This document shows positions 46,227 to 55,825 of a DNA stretch of 64,000 nt, piece after piece. Position 1 is the stretch's first letter. The number at the start of each line of letters is the position of its first letter. The notes under the pieces were generated by a model. It ran no database searches, was not told the DNA's origin, and was given only the letters and a program-made list of their open reading frames with translations. The stretch is from positions 26,967-90,966 of the forward strand of contig CAYLPJ010000020.1 in NCBI GenBank assembly GCA_964385465.1. Direction: 5' to 3'. The DNA is from CAYLPJ01 sp964385465. GTDB taxonomy: Bacteria; Planctomycetota; Phycisphaerae; SM23-33. Both the position numbers and the translations under genes were made by a program.

Positions 46227-49061
46227 TCAGTTTGCGGGCACTCGGCCGGCCTTCATCTCGCCGGCTCGCAGGGCCCTCGCCCGGTCGGGCGCCCAGGCGG
46301 GGACGGCGTTTCGCTGGCGGATAAGCCAGTCGGGTATCGTGCCGAAGGGATAGCCCGCGTCGGGGACGAACAGGCCGATCTGGCCCTGCGAGCGGTCCGT
46401 GTCCACGTCCTTGCCCGTCAGCGACAGGAGGATCTTCCCGTCTCGGCGGGCTGTGACGTAGGCGGTAGCGTCGCGATCGTCGATCCCGCCGGCGAAGATC
46501 ACCTCGTCGCCGCCGACGCGAACGCCGCCGTCGACGGGCTCGATCGGCGGTGTCTCGCCGCCGGGGTACAGGACCGTGATGAACTCCCCGGCCTCGCCCG
46601 AGACCGTCAGCCGCACCCCGGCGGTCTTCTCGTGGATGATCGTCTCGCCGGTCTTCTTGTTGACCTTCTTGAAGTCCCAGTCGTGCCGGCCGAACTCGAA
46701 CGTCCGCGGGGCCGCGCAGACCACCGTCAGGTTGCCGAACTCGATTCGCCCCGCCTTTCGGCGGCAGGCGTCGCCGAGGACGTGCAGGCACCAGGTGGCC
46801 TTGATCCCGGGCGGCCCGACGTACTGGTCGCGGATGACGAAATAGTCCCGCGGCCCGTTCTTCATGGCGACGACGGTCCGGCGGTAGCGCAGCGGCGTCT
46901 CGAGCGGCTGGCGGGGCAGGTAGACGTCCCAGCCCTCGGGCGGGTACTCGGTGGTCACGCGGAGGCGGTGGCTCTCGACTTGGCCGACGGCGGCGTCGGC
47001 GTCGTCGGCGGTCTTGAATGCGATGACCCGCTCGTAGCCGTCCATGTTCGCCCAGGGCAGCTTGTCGGTGTGGAAGGCGACGCGGTTGTGCATGTGCTCG
47101 GCGCCGGCGCGGGGTGCGTAGCTGCACATGTGGTCGATGGCGACCTGGCGGGCGTCGGCGCAGTAGTGGAAGGAGAGCTGGTCGCCGTGGTAGTGCCCGC
47201 GGTTGGGCCCGCTCTTGAAGGCCAGGTACGTCTCGCGGTCCGTTCCCGGGCGGTTGCGGAAGACCACGCCGAAGCCGGGCAGCTCCTCGGTGCGGAAGTC
47301 GCGGACGTTCTCGTCGGCGCCGAACTTCTCGGCGATTTCCATCACGTCCGGCCCGAGTGGGTGGGTGTCGCCGCCGGGGTGGCAGCGGCGCCGGCCGGGG
47401 GCGATCGGCTGGGACAGATGCAGCAGGAAGGACGCCCCGGCGGAGTAGCGCGGCCAGGTCGTCGGGTCGAAGCCGAGGTGCTCCCTGCAAAGCGGCGCCA
47501 GGGCGGCCCAGGACTTCATGGCGTGTGCGACGTAGCCGGGGCACTCCTGACCGGCCCCGCCGGGCAGCGTGATCGAGTGATAGAGGTCCTCCCGGAAGAC
47601 CTGCTCGGCCCGCTCGGCGAACCGCTTGAATTGCGGATGCCCCTTCAGCCGCGCCGTCATGGCGATCGGGCCGCGCATGAAGTCCGTGAAGAAGTTGGGG
47701 TTCTCCGGCGACCAGTAGTTCCAGTAGGAGCCGTAGCAATCCGGGTCGAAGAGCACCTGCGTGTGCGTGAGCGTATCGAGGTTGCCCGGCTTGCCGGCGT
47801 CCCGCACGGCCCGTCGGCCGAAACTGCGCATCATCCCCGTCGGGTTCATCCCGCTGCTGAAGAAGTCCTGGCCCCGGAACCCGCCGAGCTTCGGCTTGCG
47901 TTTCGAGCCCTTCGCGGCCAGCGACTCGGCCAGGCCGGGCCAGGTGAGCACGTAGTCGTTGTTGAGCTTGTCCAGCGACTGGAAGGCGTTGCGAGTGACG
48001 TAGGCCTTGGCGGCCTTGCCCTGCCACAGTTCCGCCGGCCCGGCCAGCAGGAACCAGGTCCGCCGGCCTTTCCAGGTGGGGCAGTGCAGCCCGGCGTAGT
48101 CGGCGGTCTTCCGGACCCTCGCGGCGATCATGTTGTTGTGAGGCCAGTACCATTGTCCGGCGTGGACGACCATGGCCCCGGCGGCTCGTTCGCCGTCGTG
48201 GCAGGCGAACAGCCATCCCTCGTCGTAGGCCTGCGTCCAGCGGGGCATGAGGTTCAGCAGCGTCTTGCCCATCCGCGTCTGCCCGGGCTTGAGGCTGTCC
48301 GGAGGCCATGGGCCCAGGTCCGGGCGCTCGAAGCCGCCGCTGTGCGGGATGCAGATCGCCGAGCGCGCCCCCCACCCGGCCGCGGCGTCGAAGACCCACG
48401 CGTCCCCGCGGGCCATCTCGTGGGCTTCCTCGACGATCACGTGATGCCGTTGCGGCACGACGGTGACGTCCACCTCGGCGAAGGCCGGCACGTTGTCGTA
48501 CAGCCCGGCCGTGCCTTCGAAGCGGTAGCGAAGGCGGACCTTCGCGAAGACGGGCCCGTTGCCGAGCACCCTGGCGTCGAAGGCCCGGAGCTTCCGGTCC
48601 GTCTGCCACTGCCCGGCGCCGACCCACTTGTTCCCGAGCCGCAGCGCCTCGACGGGCGGGGGGGTCCGGTCGCCGGCGACGGCGGGGACGCGGACGGCCA
48701 GCAGGCCGTTGCCCAAGACCCACGAATCCCCCTCCCGGCGGACGGAGACCTTCGAGGCCGTCTTCGGCGGCGGGGTCTTGCGGACGCGGCAGATCGCGGT
48801 CTGCCCGGAGTCGAGGGAGGTCAGCACCCAGAGGCGGTTGCGCCCATCGCTCGGGCCGAGCTGGCAGGGGACCGCTTTGCCCTCTCGCTCCACGGCGTAC
48901 TGGCCGGTTTCGGCATCCTCGGGCACGGTAAGGGGCAGGCGGATGGCCTCGTGGGCGACATCTCGGCCGGTGGGGTTCCTCAGGACGACCTCCTCGCCCC
49001 CCGCCGATGCCGCGGCGCCGAGGGCGGCCAGGAGAACGCATGCGATTGTCGGTCGTGTCAT
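46227..49061 (-). CDS. Secreted heparinase II/III-like polysaccharide lyase
   Basis: 944 residues; signal peptide MTRPTIACVLLAALGAAASA. Residues 20-300 form a beta-rich front domain; 330-600 are the (alpha/alpha) toroid (WSPENPNFFTDFMRGPIAM, AGQECPGYVAHAMKSWAALA). The heparinase II/III signature NRGHYHGDQLSFHYCAD near 650 holds the usual His and Asp/Gln catalytic and metal-site region, followed by the antiparallel beta-sheet domain. Such lyases cleave uronic-acid polysaccharides (heparin, alginate, other acidic glycans) by beta-elimination. Which glycan is not determinable. It is 25 bases downstream of a second heparinase-like gene with which it is clearly not identical. Confidence 0.85.
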   Translation of the reverse strand: MTRPTIACVLLAALGAAASAGGEEVVLRNPTGRDVAHEAIRLPLTVPEDAETGQYAVEREGKAVPCQLGPSDGRNRLWVLTSLDSGQTAICRVRKTPPPKTASKVSVRREGDSWVLGNGLLAVRVPAVAGDRTPPPVEALRLGNKWVGAGQWQTDRKLRAFDARVLGNGPVFAKVRLRYRFEGTAGLYDNVPAFAEVDVTVVPQRHHVIVEEAHEMARGDAWVFDAAAGWGARSAICIPHSGGFERPDLGPWPPDSLKPGQTRMGKTLLNLMPRWTQAYDEGWLFACHDGERAAGAMVVHAGQWYWPHNNMIAARVRKTADYAGLHCPTWKGRRTWFLLAGPAELWQGKAAKAYVTRNAFQSLDKLNNDYVLTWPGLAESLAAKGSKRKPKLGGFRGQDFFSSGMNPTGMMRSFGRRAVRDAGKPGNLDTLTHTQVLFDPDCYGSYWNYWSPENPNFFTDFMRGPIAMTARLKGHPQFKRFAERAEQVFREDLYHSITLPGGAGQECPGYVAHAMKSWAALAPLCREHLGFDPTTWPRYSAGASFLLHLSQPIAPGRRRCHPGGDTHPLGPDVMEIAEKFGADENVRDFRTEELPGFGVVFRNRPGTDRETYLAFKSGPNRGHYHGDQLSFHYCADARQVAIDHMCSYAPRAGAEHMHNRVAFHTDKLPWANMDGYERVIAFKTADDADAAVGQVESHRLRVTTEYPPEGWDVYLPRQPLETPLRYRRTVVAMKNGPRDYFVIRDQYVGPPGIKATWCLHVLGDACRRKAGRIEFGNLTVVCAAPRTFEFGRHDWDFKKVNKKTGETIIHEKTAGVRLTVSGEAGEFITVLYPGGETPPIEPVDGGVRVGGDEVIFAGGIDDRDATAYVTARRDGKILLSLTGKDVDTDRSQGQIGLFVPDAGYPFGTIPDWLIRQRNAVPAWAPDRARALRAGEMKAGRVPAN

Positions 49062-49086
49062 GTCGGGTCCGTTCGGTCTGCCGGGC

Positions 49087-51735
49087 TCAGCCGCCGATGT
49101 GCAGCCGCCCGTCGCGGAGGCCGTACCGCCTGCCGCCGATGCGTATCCCGTCGCCGTCGGCCGAGACCGCCGGCGCCGGGCCGTTCTGAAGCGTCAGCAC
49201 GTGGAACGTCCGCCCCCCGGCCCGGATGGTCGAGGCCTTCGCCGACGCGCCGTCTTTGCCCTTGTCGCCGCGAAGGGCGACCTGCTCGAAGCCCGGCCCG
49301 GTGCCGACGAGCACCGCCGGCGCGGCCGCGCCGCTGAGGTCCACGGCCAGGAAGCACGGCTTGCCGTCCTGGCGCGTGCGAAGCGTCATGGAGCCGTCGT
49401 CCCCCGGGCGATAGTCGGTCACCACGCCGCCGCGGAATTTCGTCCGCCAGTCGGCGCGGATACCCAGGCCCCGGATGCGGACCGTCCCGGCGTCCTTGAC
49501 CCGGTGGTAGCCGTTGGGCCCGACGTTCAGCAGGTGCGTGACGACGATGTCCTTGCCGTCCCGCCAGCGGTTGCGGCAGACGAAGTAGCCGTGGATCGTG
49601 TCGGCGAAGGCCTTGGGCATGACCTCGGCGGGGTTGACCGGCTCGACGCCGATCGGCCAGTTCACCAGGGCGAAGACCGCCCGGTGCGGGTAGACGAAGG
49701 CGTTGTAGATCGGCTCGTCGTCCGTTCGCCACGGCGTGCCCGCCAACTCGCTGTCCTTGAGGAAACGCCGCCATGTCCACAGCACGGCGGGGGCGTACTT
49801 CTTGCCCACCGCGCCGAGGCCGAAAGCGATCTCCCCGGCGTGGCTGAGCCCGCCGCCTGCGCGGCCGTAGAGGACGTCGTTGCCGTACGTGCCGCGATGC
49901 GGGACGACGGCCTTGCCGCCGTCTTCAGCGAGGATTTCCGCGACCCACCGCAGCGTGAGCCACCGGGCGTTGGGGCGGGGGGAGAGGTAGTCCCGCCCGG
50001 CGGCGGTGCGCATCACCTGGAGCAGCTCGACCAGCCCGCACTGGGAAGAGACGCGGCTGGGGTGGTGGCCCTCGGCGTACCAGCCGTGGTCGCCGAAGCC
50101 CTGGGCGAGCATCTGGGGGATCATGCGGTCGATCTCGGCCAGGCGGGCGTCGATGAACTCCGTGTTCGTGCCGGCATCCCCGCGGATCGCCAGCAGCGCC
50201 ACGCCCGTGCCCCCGAAGTGCGCCCCGTAGTGGTTGCTGCCCGGGGGATACCCCGTCCGCCCGCAGAGCCTGCGGATGCTCGCCTCCCCGCCGGTGGCCA
50301 CCACCTTGCGGTAGTTCTGGATTTCCGCGGCGACCTTGCGGCGGAAGTCATCCGGCCAGCCGTCGTAGGCCAGGTCGTAGGCGTAGGCGATGGCGGCGAG
50401 GACGGCCCCGACCCGCAGCTCCGTGCCGGGCTTGAACCAGGCGTAGCGGTTGTCGCGGTCGATCTTGCCCTCGAACGCCAGCTCCACCGCCCGGCGGGCC
50501 AGGTCGGCGTACTTCCGCTTCCCGGTGATTTGGTAGAGCATTCCGTACCCCGCGCCGTGCCACGTCGTGAACACGCCCAGCGGGAGCTTGGGGCTCTTGT
50601 TGTGGTTGTGCGGCGGCGTGGTGTTGAATGCCGTGGGCAGCTTCTCGCCGCCGTGGCCCAGGATCGCCCGCAACCGCCGGACGATCGCCTTGCCGACCGG
50701 CGTTTCGGCTTTCTCCCGGAGGGCGGCCACCTCGCCGCGGCGGAAGAGCAGGCGCGGGTGCTCGCCGGGGCCCGGGGGCTCGAAGCCCTCTACAGGCACC
50801 CACCAGCGGGCGGTGTCCACCCGCGTTCGCCAGAGCTCGTCGTCGGCCCCGGCGGAGGGTCCGACGTGCGTCAGTCCGCGCCCGAAGGCCTCGATGGGGC
50901 CGTCGACGACCTTGCCGTCCAGCCGCGTGGTCAGCGTGGCCCGCCCGCCGGGCAGGCCCTGAACGCGTACGACCTTGACCGCCAGCTCCGTTCGGGCGCC
51001 GGGGTCGGCGGCAACGTCCACGGCGCGGGCGGGAATGGCCGCCCTGCCGGTGACGGTCCCGCCGGCGTGGCGGAACCGCGAGACGTCCAGCCGGCAGACG
51101 CGGTGGGCGTGGTCCCGCCATGTCGGCCCGATCTCGCCCCACGTCACCTTGCCGTCGTTGAGCCCGAGGCGCATCTCCAGCATCGGCCGGTCCACGGCCC
51201 CGGGCGGAACCACCTGGTTGAGCATCACCGACCATACCGACGAGTCGAAATCCGTCTGCGTCGGCTCGACCCCGCCGGTGATCTCCCCGGAGACCTTCTC
51301 CCCGCCGACCGTGCCCTCGTACCGGCCCGCGAGCTTCCAGACATGCTTGGCCGAGGCGTCCGCGCTCGGCGTCAGTTCGCCCTCGATGCCGATCTCCGCC
51401 CGGACGATCTGCCCGTCGCGGGGCACCCAGCGGTCCGGCGAGATCGTGATCTTCAGCGTCCCGCGGACGGACCGGCCGTCGAGGCGGACGTCCGCGACGT
51501 CCACGAAGTGGATCGACGTGTTGAACCGCCGCGCCGTGGCCACCGCACGGGCCCACTTGCCGTCCTCGAACACCGGGTAGATGTCCAGATTGCGTTGCCG
51601 GCCTTTCTCCTCCCGCCCCCACAGCTCGACCAGGCGGATGTTCCACGTCGCGTCGCCGGGGTCGAGCCGCTCGGCGCCGGCAGCGGGGGCCGACAGCACC
51701 GCCAGGCAGGCCGCGATCAGCAGGGCGTGTCGCAT
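49087..51735 (-). CDS. Secreted heparinase II/III- or alginate-lyase-like protein
   Basis: 882 residues; signal peptide MRHALLIAACLAVLSAPAAG. The first 320 residues are an unusual beta domain (WNIRLVELWGREEKGRQR). Then comes the lead-in to an alpha-toroid lyase, HPRLLFRRGEVAALREKA, typical of PL-type heparinases and alginate lyases, with GMLYQITGKRKYADLARRA and NHYGAHFGGTGVALLAIRGD. RTYGNDVLYGRAGGGLSHAG-like sequence near 610 replaces the H-x-H signature of the sister gene. The ATG overlaps the stop of the upstream beta-helix gene as TGATG (51735), so translation is coupled. Lyase activity on an acidic glycan is inferred. Confidence 0.8.
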   Translation of the reverse strand: MRHALLIAACLAVLSAPAAGAERLDPGDATWNIRLVELWGREEKGRQRNLDIYPVFEDGKWARAVATARRFNTSIHFVDVADVRLDGRSVRGTLKITISPDRWVPRDGQIVRAEIGIEGELTPSADASAKHVWKLAGRYEGTVGGEKVSGEITGGVEPTQTDFDSSVWSVMLNQVVPPGAVDRPMLEMRLGLNDGKVTWGEIGPTWRDHAHRVCRLDVSRFRHAGGTVTGRAAIPARAVDVAADPGARTELAVKVVRVQGLPGGRATLTTRLDGKVVDGPIEAFGRGLTHVGPSAGADDELWRTRVDTARWWVPVEGFEPPGPGEHPRLLFRRGEVAALREKAETPVGKAIVRRLRAILGHGGEKLPTAFNTTPPHNHNKSPKLPLGVFTTWHGAGYGMLYQITGKRKYADLARRAVELAFEGKIDRDNRYAWFKPGTELRVGAVLAAIAYAYDLAYDGWPDDFRRKVAAEIQNYRKVVATGGEASIRRLCGRTGYPPGSNHYGAHFGGTGVALLAIRGDAGTNTEFIDARLAEIDRMIPQMLAQGFGDHGWYAEGHHPSRVSSQCGLVELLQVMRTAAGRDYLSPRPNARWLTLRWVAEILAEDGGKAVVPHRGTYGNDVLYGRAGGGLSHAGEIAFGLGAVGKKYAPAVLWTWRRFLKDSELAGTPWRTDDEPIYNAFVYPHRAVFALVNWPIGVEPVNPAEVMPKAFADTIHGYFVCRNRWRDGKDIVVTHLLNVGPNGYHRVKDAGTVRIRGLGIRADWRTKFRGGVVTDYRPGDDGSMTLRTRQDGKPCFLAVDLSGAAAPAVLVGTGPGFEQVALRGDKGKDGASAKASTIRAGGRTFHVLTLQNGPAPAVSADGDGIRIGGRRYGLRDGRLHIGG

Positions 51736-54146
51736 CAGGGAGTCTCCTCGGCCGGCGGGACGGTGACCGGGCCGGCGGGTTGGGACGCGCCGGCGTCGTC
51801 ATCATCGACGTTCAGGGCGACGACGCGGTAGCGGAGCGCCACGCCGGACGGGGCGAGGAAATCGATCCACACCTGCGGGTTGTCGGGGTGGCCCTCGATG
51901 CGGGGCGGGCGGTAGGCGATGGCCCGCCACGCACCCTCGCCGGCCCGGCGATCGACGCGGAAGCCGACCTCCCCTTCGCAGCGGTCCGTCCAGGCCACGC
52001 GGACGCCCCGGCCCTCGTACACCGCCGCCGCGACCTCGCCAGGCGGCGTGGGGCTGGTCGGGCCGTCGCCGACCTGCGAGCCGGGCATGGGCTTGATCGC
52101 CCCGGCCTCGTTGCCCGTGAAGGCCGCGTCCGATGACGTCCGCTTGCCCACGTTGATCGAGCCGATCCAGCCGGGGACATCGTTCCAGCCGAACAGCGCC
52201 CCGGCCATGTTGACGTCCCAGCCGCCGATATAGCCGGTCTCGCCGTCGCCCTTGTCGTGCCTGTTGCGCGTGATCGCCCAGGAGTACACCTGCGAGCCGC
52301 CGTGGGCCTGGCAGAGGATGCCCTCGCCGTCGTTGCCGGGATCGCTGCCGAGGTTGTTGTACGTGTTGCGGTGCACCCACAGGTTCCGCCCGGCCAGGTC
52401 GAACGCGCGGGAGAGGTTGTCGGAGATCGCCCCGTTGCCGCCCGGGGAGGACTCCAGGTGCCCGTCGAGGGTGAGTTCCCATCCGCCGAGGCGCTCGGGG
52501 TCCCACCCTTCGCGGAGCATGGCCCGCTCGTTACGGTTGCCGGCGATGATCACCCACGAGCCGGAGACGTCAAAGCCCTTGTGCCCGTTGTTGAAGACGT
52601 GGTTGTCGATCACCACCACGTTCTCGGCGAAGAACCCCGCCCCCGCCTTGCCGGTGGGGGAGTCCTTCGTCAGGCCCAGCATGGTCTTGTTGATCTGCAC
52701 GCCGCAGGTCTTGTTGCAGTCGAAGAAGACGGTGCTCTCCCGCGGGGGGTCGAAGCCCATCCCCGCGCCGCCCTTCGGCCAGGTCCGCCGCGTCCGCTGG
52801 CGGTACTTGAAGTTCCGCCCCCGGCTGAGCGGCAGGAGGTTGTTGGCCACCAGCACGTCGCTGCCGTAGACGCCGATCCGCGGGCCGAACTTGTGCATGT
52901 AGAAGCCGTCGTCGCCGAAGCCTTTCACGTCGTCCGGGCGGCCCATGCGGACCATGTCGTTGAGCACCGCGGCGTGCTCCAGGACGCAGCCGAACACCAG
53001 CCGCCCGGCCCCCGAGCCGACGAACAGCTTGCCCCCGCCGGCGAACGGGTCCCACGGGTGCGTGCCGTCCGGCACGCGGTCGGCCCAGGAGGGCTTGACG
53101 TACCTGCTCTTCCATGACCCCGCCGTCGCCCACGTCTGCCCCCAGGTCACCTCGGGCCCGAAGTAGACCGTCGCGCCGATCAGGTGCACCCACGCGATGC
53201 CGACGTCGTCCACGTCCTTGATCGACCCGCCTTTCGGCGGGCGCAGGCCCACGACGTTCCACGCGCGCGGCGTCTCGGGGCGGACGGTGAGCATACGGCC
53301 GGCGACCTTCCCCGAGGTCTTCCGACCGCGGCACGTGCCGGTGTAGCTGCCCGTCACGCTGTTGCCTTCGACCTCCAGGTCCAGCTCGTAGGACGCCACC
53401 TGCGGCCAGTCGGGGGGATCCTTCTTCCGCCGACGTCTCTCCGGCGGGATGGGCAGCTTGCCGGTGGCGATCTTCAGCGACGCGCCGTCCGCCTTGACGG
53501 TCGCTTCCCCTTTCCACACGTCGCGGCCGAGGCCCCGGCGGAAGGCCCGAACCTCCGGTTGGACCTTCCCGCCGGCGACGGCGAAGTCGAGGATCAGGTC
53601 CGTCGGCTGGACCTGCTCGGGCTGCTTGCCGCGCCGGCGGATGCGGATGTCCGCGTCGGCGAGCACGAGCGTCAGGCGCCGGCCGACGTCCACGGCCTTG
53701 TCGGCGCGGCGCTGGAAGCCGAAGACGAACTTCGTGGGCAGCTCGAGTCGCCCGTCGGCGGCCCGCGGCCGGCCGGTGGGGGCCTGCCCGCGGATGGCCA
53801 CGCCGGACGGCAGCATGAGCCCGCGCCCGGCGGGGCCGTCGAACGGGCCCTCGGAGAAGTCGTACGTGCCGGCCGGGTAGTAGAGCACGCCGCCCCCGGC
53901 GGCGGCGAGCTCGTCGCGGGCGTTCTCGAACTTCTCGAACGCCGTTCGCCCCTTGGCGTAGGCGGCCATGTCGATCGCGCGCGACCAGCGGATGCGGTCG
54001 GTCCAGGCGGGCCAGCCGGCGTCGGCGCCGTAGTGGGAGGCCACCGGGTTGTCCGTGGGCGTCGCGCCCGGGGCGGAGCCGGGGTCCGGGCCGGCTGCGA
54101 GGACGGCTGCGAGGCACAGCAACGGCGCGAGTCTGCGAGCACGCAT
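51735..54146 (-). CDS. Secreted pectate-lyase-like beta-helix protein with FN3
   Basis: 803 residues from the ATG at 54146 (GGAGG eight bases upstream; upstream frame is non-signal). Signal peptide RLAPLLCLAAVLAAGPD. TAFEKFENARDELAAAGGG and VLYYPAGTYDFS are the typical entry into a pectate-lyase-3-type right-handed beta-helix, and helical rungs run to about 690 (VVIDNHVFNNGHKGFDVSGS, LWVHRNTYNNLGSDPGNDG, SWAITRNRHDKGD). A beta-domain insertion lies near 210-310. The last 100 residues are a fibronectin type III-like module. Likely role: lyase or hydrolase on an acidic polysaccharide. The stop overlaps the next start (TGATG). Confidence 0.82.
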   Translation of the reverse strand: MRARRLAPLLCLAAVLAAGPDPGSAPGATPTDNPVASHYGADAGWPAWTDRIRWSRAIDMAAYAKGRTAFEKFENARDELAAAGGGVLYYPAGTYDFSEGPFDGPAGRGLMLPSGVAIRGQAPTGRPRAADGRLELPTKFVFGFQRRADKAVDVGRRLTLVLADADIRIRRRGKQPEQVQPTDLILDFAVAGGKVQPEVRAFRRGLGRDVWKGEATVKADGASLKIATGKLPIPPERRRRKKDPPDWPQVASYELDLEVEGNSVTGSYTGTCRGRKTSGKVAGRMLTVRPETPRAWNVVGLRPPKGGSIKDVDDVGIAWVHLIGATVYFGPEVTWGQTWATAGSWKSRYVKPSWADRVPDGTHPWDPFAGGGKLFVGSGAGRLVFGCVLEHAAVLNDMVRMGRPDDVKGFGDDGFYMHKFGPRIGVYGSDVLVANNLLPLSRGRNFKYRQRTRRTWPKGGAGMGFDPPRESTVFFDCNKTCGVQINKTMLGLTKDSPTGKAGAGFFAENVVVIDNHVFNNGHKGFDVSGSWVIIAGNRNERAMLREGWDPERLGGWELTLDGHLESSPGGNGAISDNLSRAFDLAGRNLWVHRNTYNNLGSDPGNDGEGILCQAHGGSQVYSWAITRNRHDKGDGETGYIGGWDVNMAGALFGWNDVPGWIGSINVGKRTSSDAAFTGNEAGAIKPMPGSQVGDGPTSPTPPGEVAAAVYEGRGVRVAWTDRCEGEVGFRVDRRAGEGAWRAIAYRPPRIEGHPDNPQVWIDFLAPSGVALRYRVVALNVDDDDAGASQPAGPVTVPPAEETP

Positions 54147-54163
54147 GCTTCGGCCTCCGCTTG

Positions 54164-54201
54164 GGCGCGGCGGCGGGGGACGGTCCTGCTGCCGCCGCGC
54201 C
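54164..54201 (-). other. Intercistronic 11-bp-stem hairpin
   Basis: GGCGCGGCGGC (54164-54174) and GCCGCCGCGCC (54191-54201) are perfect inverse complements around a 16-base loop, filling most of the 61-base gap between the first and second genes of the secreted operon. Without a T-run it may be an attenuator or an mRNA-stabilising structure that lets the first gene be expressed more strongly. Confidence 0.5.
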
Positions 54202-54207
54202 GGGGGA

Positions 54208-55605
54208 TCAGTTGTCTTCGACCACGACGTAGAAGGCGTCTTTCGGGTCTTTCTTGCCGCCGCCTGTGTCGGCCGGCTCGGCCTGGACGGCATTCCGGAC
54301 GAACATCCCTTCGACCATGCCGCTGCCGCCGTAGACGGCGCGGGCGGTCCCGCCTTCGCCCCGCACGGCGACGGCGTGGCAGGAGCCCTTGCCCGCGCAG
54401 GTCCGCGTGACCATCAGGCGTTTCGACAGGTCCGTGGACATGATCAGCAGGAAGCCCCCGCCGGTGTAGTCGCCGTTGTCGGGGTTGAGCGTCAGCGGCA
54501 GGCCGTAGGCCGCCTTGCCCACGACGTACACCCGCCCGGCCGCGTCGGCGGCGATGTCTCCCTCCCGGGTGACCACCGAATTGGCCCGCCCGCTGTCCAG
54601 CCGTCCGCAGAACTGCTGGACGGCCAGCATCTCGCCGGTGGCGGGGTCGTACCGCCCGAAGACGTTCTTATGCTCCGACCGGCTGTTGTAGAAATTGTGG
54701 TACTTGTCCCCGCCGACGATCTTCACCTTCTCTGTGATGTCCTTGGGGCTGTAGCGGAACAGGTGGTTTCCCCCGGCGACCTGGAACGTCACGTAGAGCT
54801 TGCCGTCGGCGCCGATCGCGCAGCGGTCGCCGCGGGAGTCGGCCATGTTGTTCGTCGGCTTGTTGAGGAAGCGGTCCGACTTGCGGTCGGTGGACCAGTC
54901 GTAGTCGGTCCATTTCCTCTCGCCGTCGTAGCCGTGCCCGCGTATGTAGCAGATCTGCACCGGGTACGTCCGCTTGCCGTCGAACGCCCGGGCATTGCGA
55001 AAGCCCGTGACGATCACCGTCTTCGACGCGGCGTCCACGCAGACGTCGCAGGTGAACTGCCCGCCCTTGAACTGCCCCAGCCGCTTGCCCGCCGGCGAGA
55101 GGATGTGGACCGTCCGCCCGGCGATCGCGGCGGCGTGGCCGTCGGCGGCGGCATCCACACGCTCGGCCTTGCCGACGTCGGCCTGCCAGATCCGCCGCCC
55201 GCCGTTGGGGGAGAGCTTGAGCACGCCGTCGTCGCCGGCGGCGAGATAGAGGTTGCCCTCACCGTCGGCGGCCAGGTCGCCGACGCGGGCGGCGACGAAC
55301 GCCACTGACAGGATCTTCCGGCCGGCGGCGTCCAGACGGAGGATCGCGCCATGATTGCCTTTCGCCCCGGGCGGGGCGGAGAGCCCCATCCGCTTGACGG
55401 CGTCGGCGCCGAGGTTGGCCGCCAGCACGATCGTGCCATCCCCCCCGATGGCCGCGCCGACCACGGCGTCGTCGAAGCCGGCCCCGCCCAGGAAGGAGGA
55501 GGTCTCGATGGCGAATCCGTCGTCCGCTCCGGCCGAGGGAAGATACGGGCCGCCCGCACAGACGGTGGCGCCCACGAACGCGCAGATCAACGCGGCAGGT
55601 TTCAC
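54208..55605 (-). CDS. Secreted beta-propeller (SBBP-like) protein, operon first gene
   Basis: 465 residues from a GTG at 55605, with AAAGGA upstream and a signal peptide (KPAALICAFVGATVCAGG). IETSSFLGGAGFDDAVVG starts the propeller and resembles the opening of the operon's other propeller gene. Blade motifs recur (VGDLAADGEGNLYLAAGD; RCAIGADGKLYVTFQVAGG; DIAADAAGRVYVVGKAAYG), giving perhaps seven blades. Four cysteines (CDVC, TCAGKGSC) may form disulfides after export. No enzyme motif was seen; binding or structural role is inferred. It is the promoter-proximal gene of the six-gene secreted operon. Confidence 0.8.
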   Translation of the reverse strand: MKPAALICAFVGATVCAGGPYLPSAGADDGFAIETSSFLGGAGFDDAVVGAAIGGDGTIVLAANLGADAVKRMGLSAPPGAKGNHGAILRLDAAGRKILSVAFVAARVGDLAADGEGNLYLAAGDDGVLKLSPNGGRRIWQADVGKAERVDAAADGHAAAIAGRTVHILSPAGKRLGQFKGGQFTCDVCVDAASKTVIVTGFRNARAFDGKRTYPVQICYIRGHGYDGERKWTDYDWSTDRKSDRFLNKPTNNMADSRGDRCAIGADGKLYVTFQVAGGNHLFRYSPKDITEKVKIVGGDKYHNFYNSRSEHKNVFGRYDPATGEMLAVQQFCGRLDSGRANSVVTREGDIAADAAGRVYVVGKAAYGLPLTLNPDNGDYTGGGFLLIMSTDLSKRLMVTRTCAGKGSCHAVAVRGEGGTARAVYGGSGMVEGMFVRNAVQAEPADTGGGKKDPKDAFYVVVEDN

Positions 55606-55679
55606 GGCAGGTCCTTTCCGAGGTGAAATGAGCGCACCGCCCGCCGCCGGCGCGGCGGAGTCTCGATGCATGCTTCCAT

Positions 55680-55709
55680 AGGATAATGACCGCCGGCCCC
55701 GGAAGGCAA
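55680..55709 (-). promoter_or_regulatory. Candidate promoter of the six-gene secreted operon
   Basis: On the minus strand: TTGCCT (55709-55704), 18-base spacer, TATCCT (55685-55680). Expected start near 55673, about 68 bases before the GTG at 55605. No other good pair was noticed in the divergent gap. Confidence 0.4.
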
Positions 55710-55742
55710 CGCGTTACCTGCCGCTTCCCTGCTCGGCGGGGC

Positions 55743-55771
55743 TTGGCAGGGAGAGCGTGTCGTGAGACACT
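55743..55771 (+). promoter_or_regulatory. Candidate promoter of the ABC exporter gene
   Basis: TTGGCA (55743-55748), 17-base spacer, GACACT (55766-55771). The -35 is good and the -10 weak. A start near 55778 would exclude the GTG at 55772 and supports the TTG at 55826. Confidence 0.3.
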
Positions 55772-55825
55772 GTGCCGCCCGGTCTTCGTCCGCCTGAATC
55801 GCCGTCACACATACGGAGGCGCCGT

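Noticed and set aside
43690..49041. A single 1783-residue protein covering propeller and heparinase regions
   Set aside because: The upstream part is an out-of-frame shadow of the heparinase-like gene; the real propeller begins at 46194 with a signal peptide.
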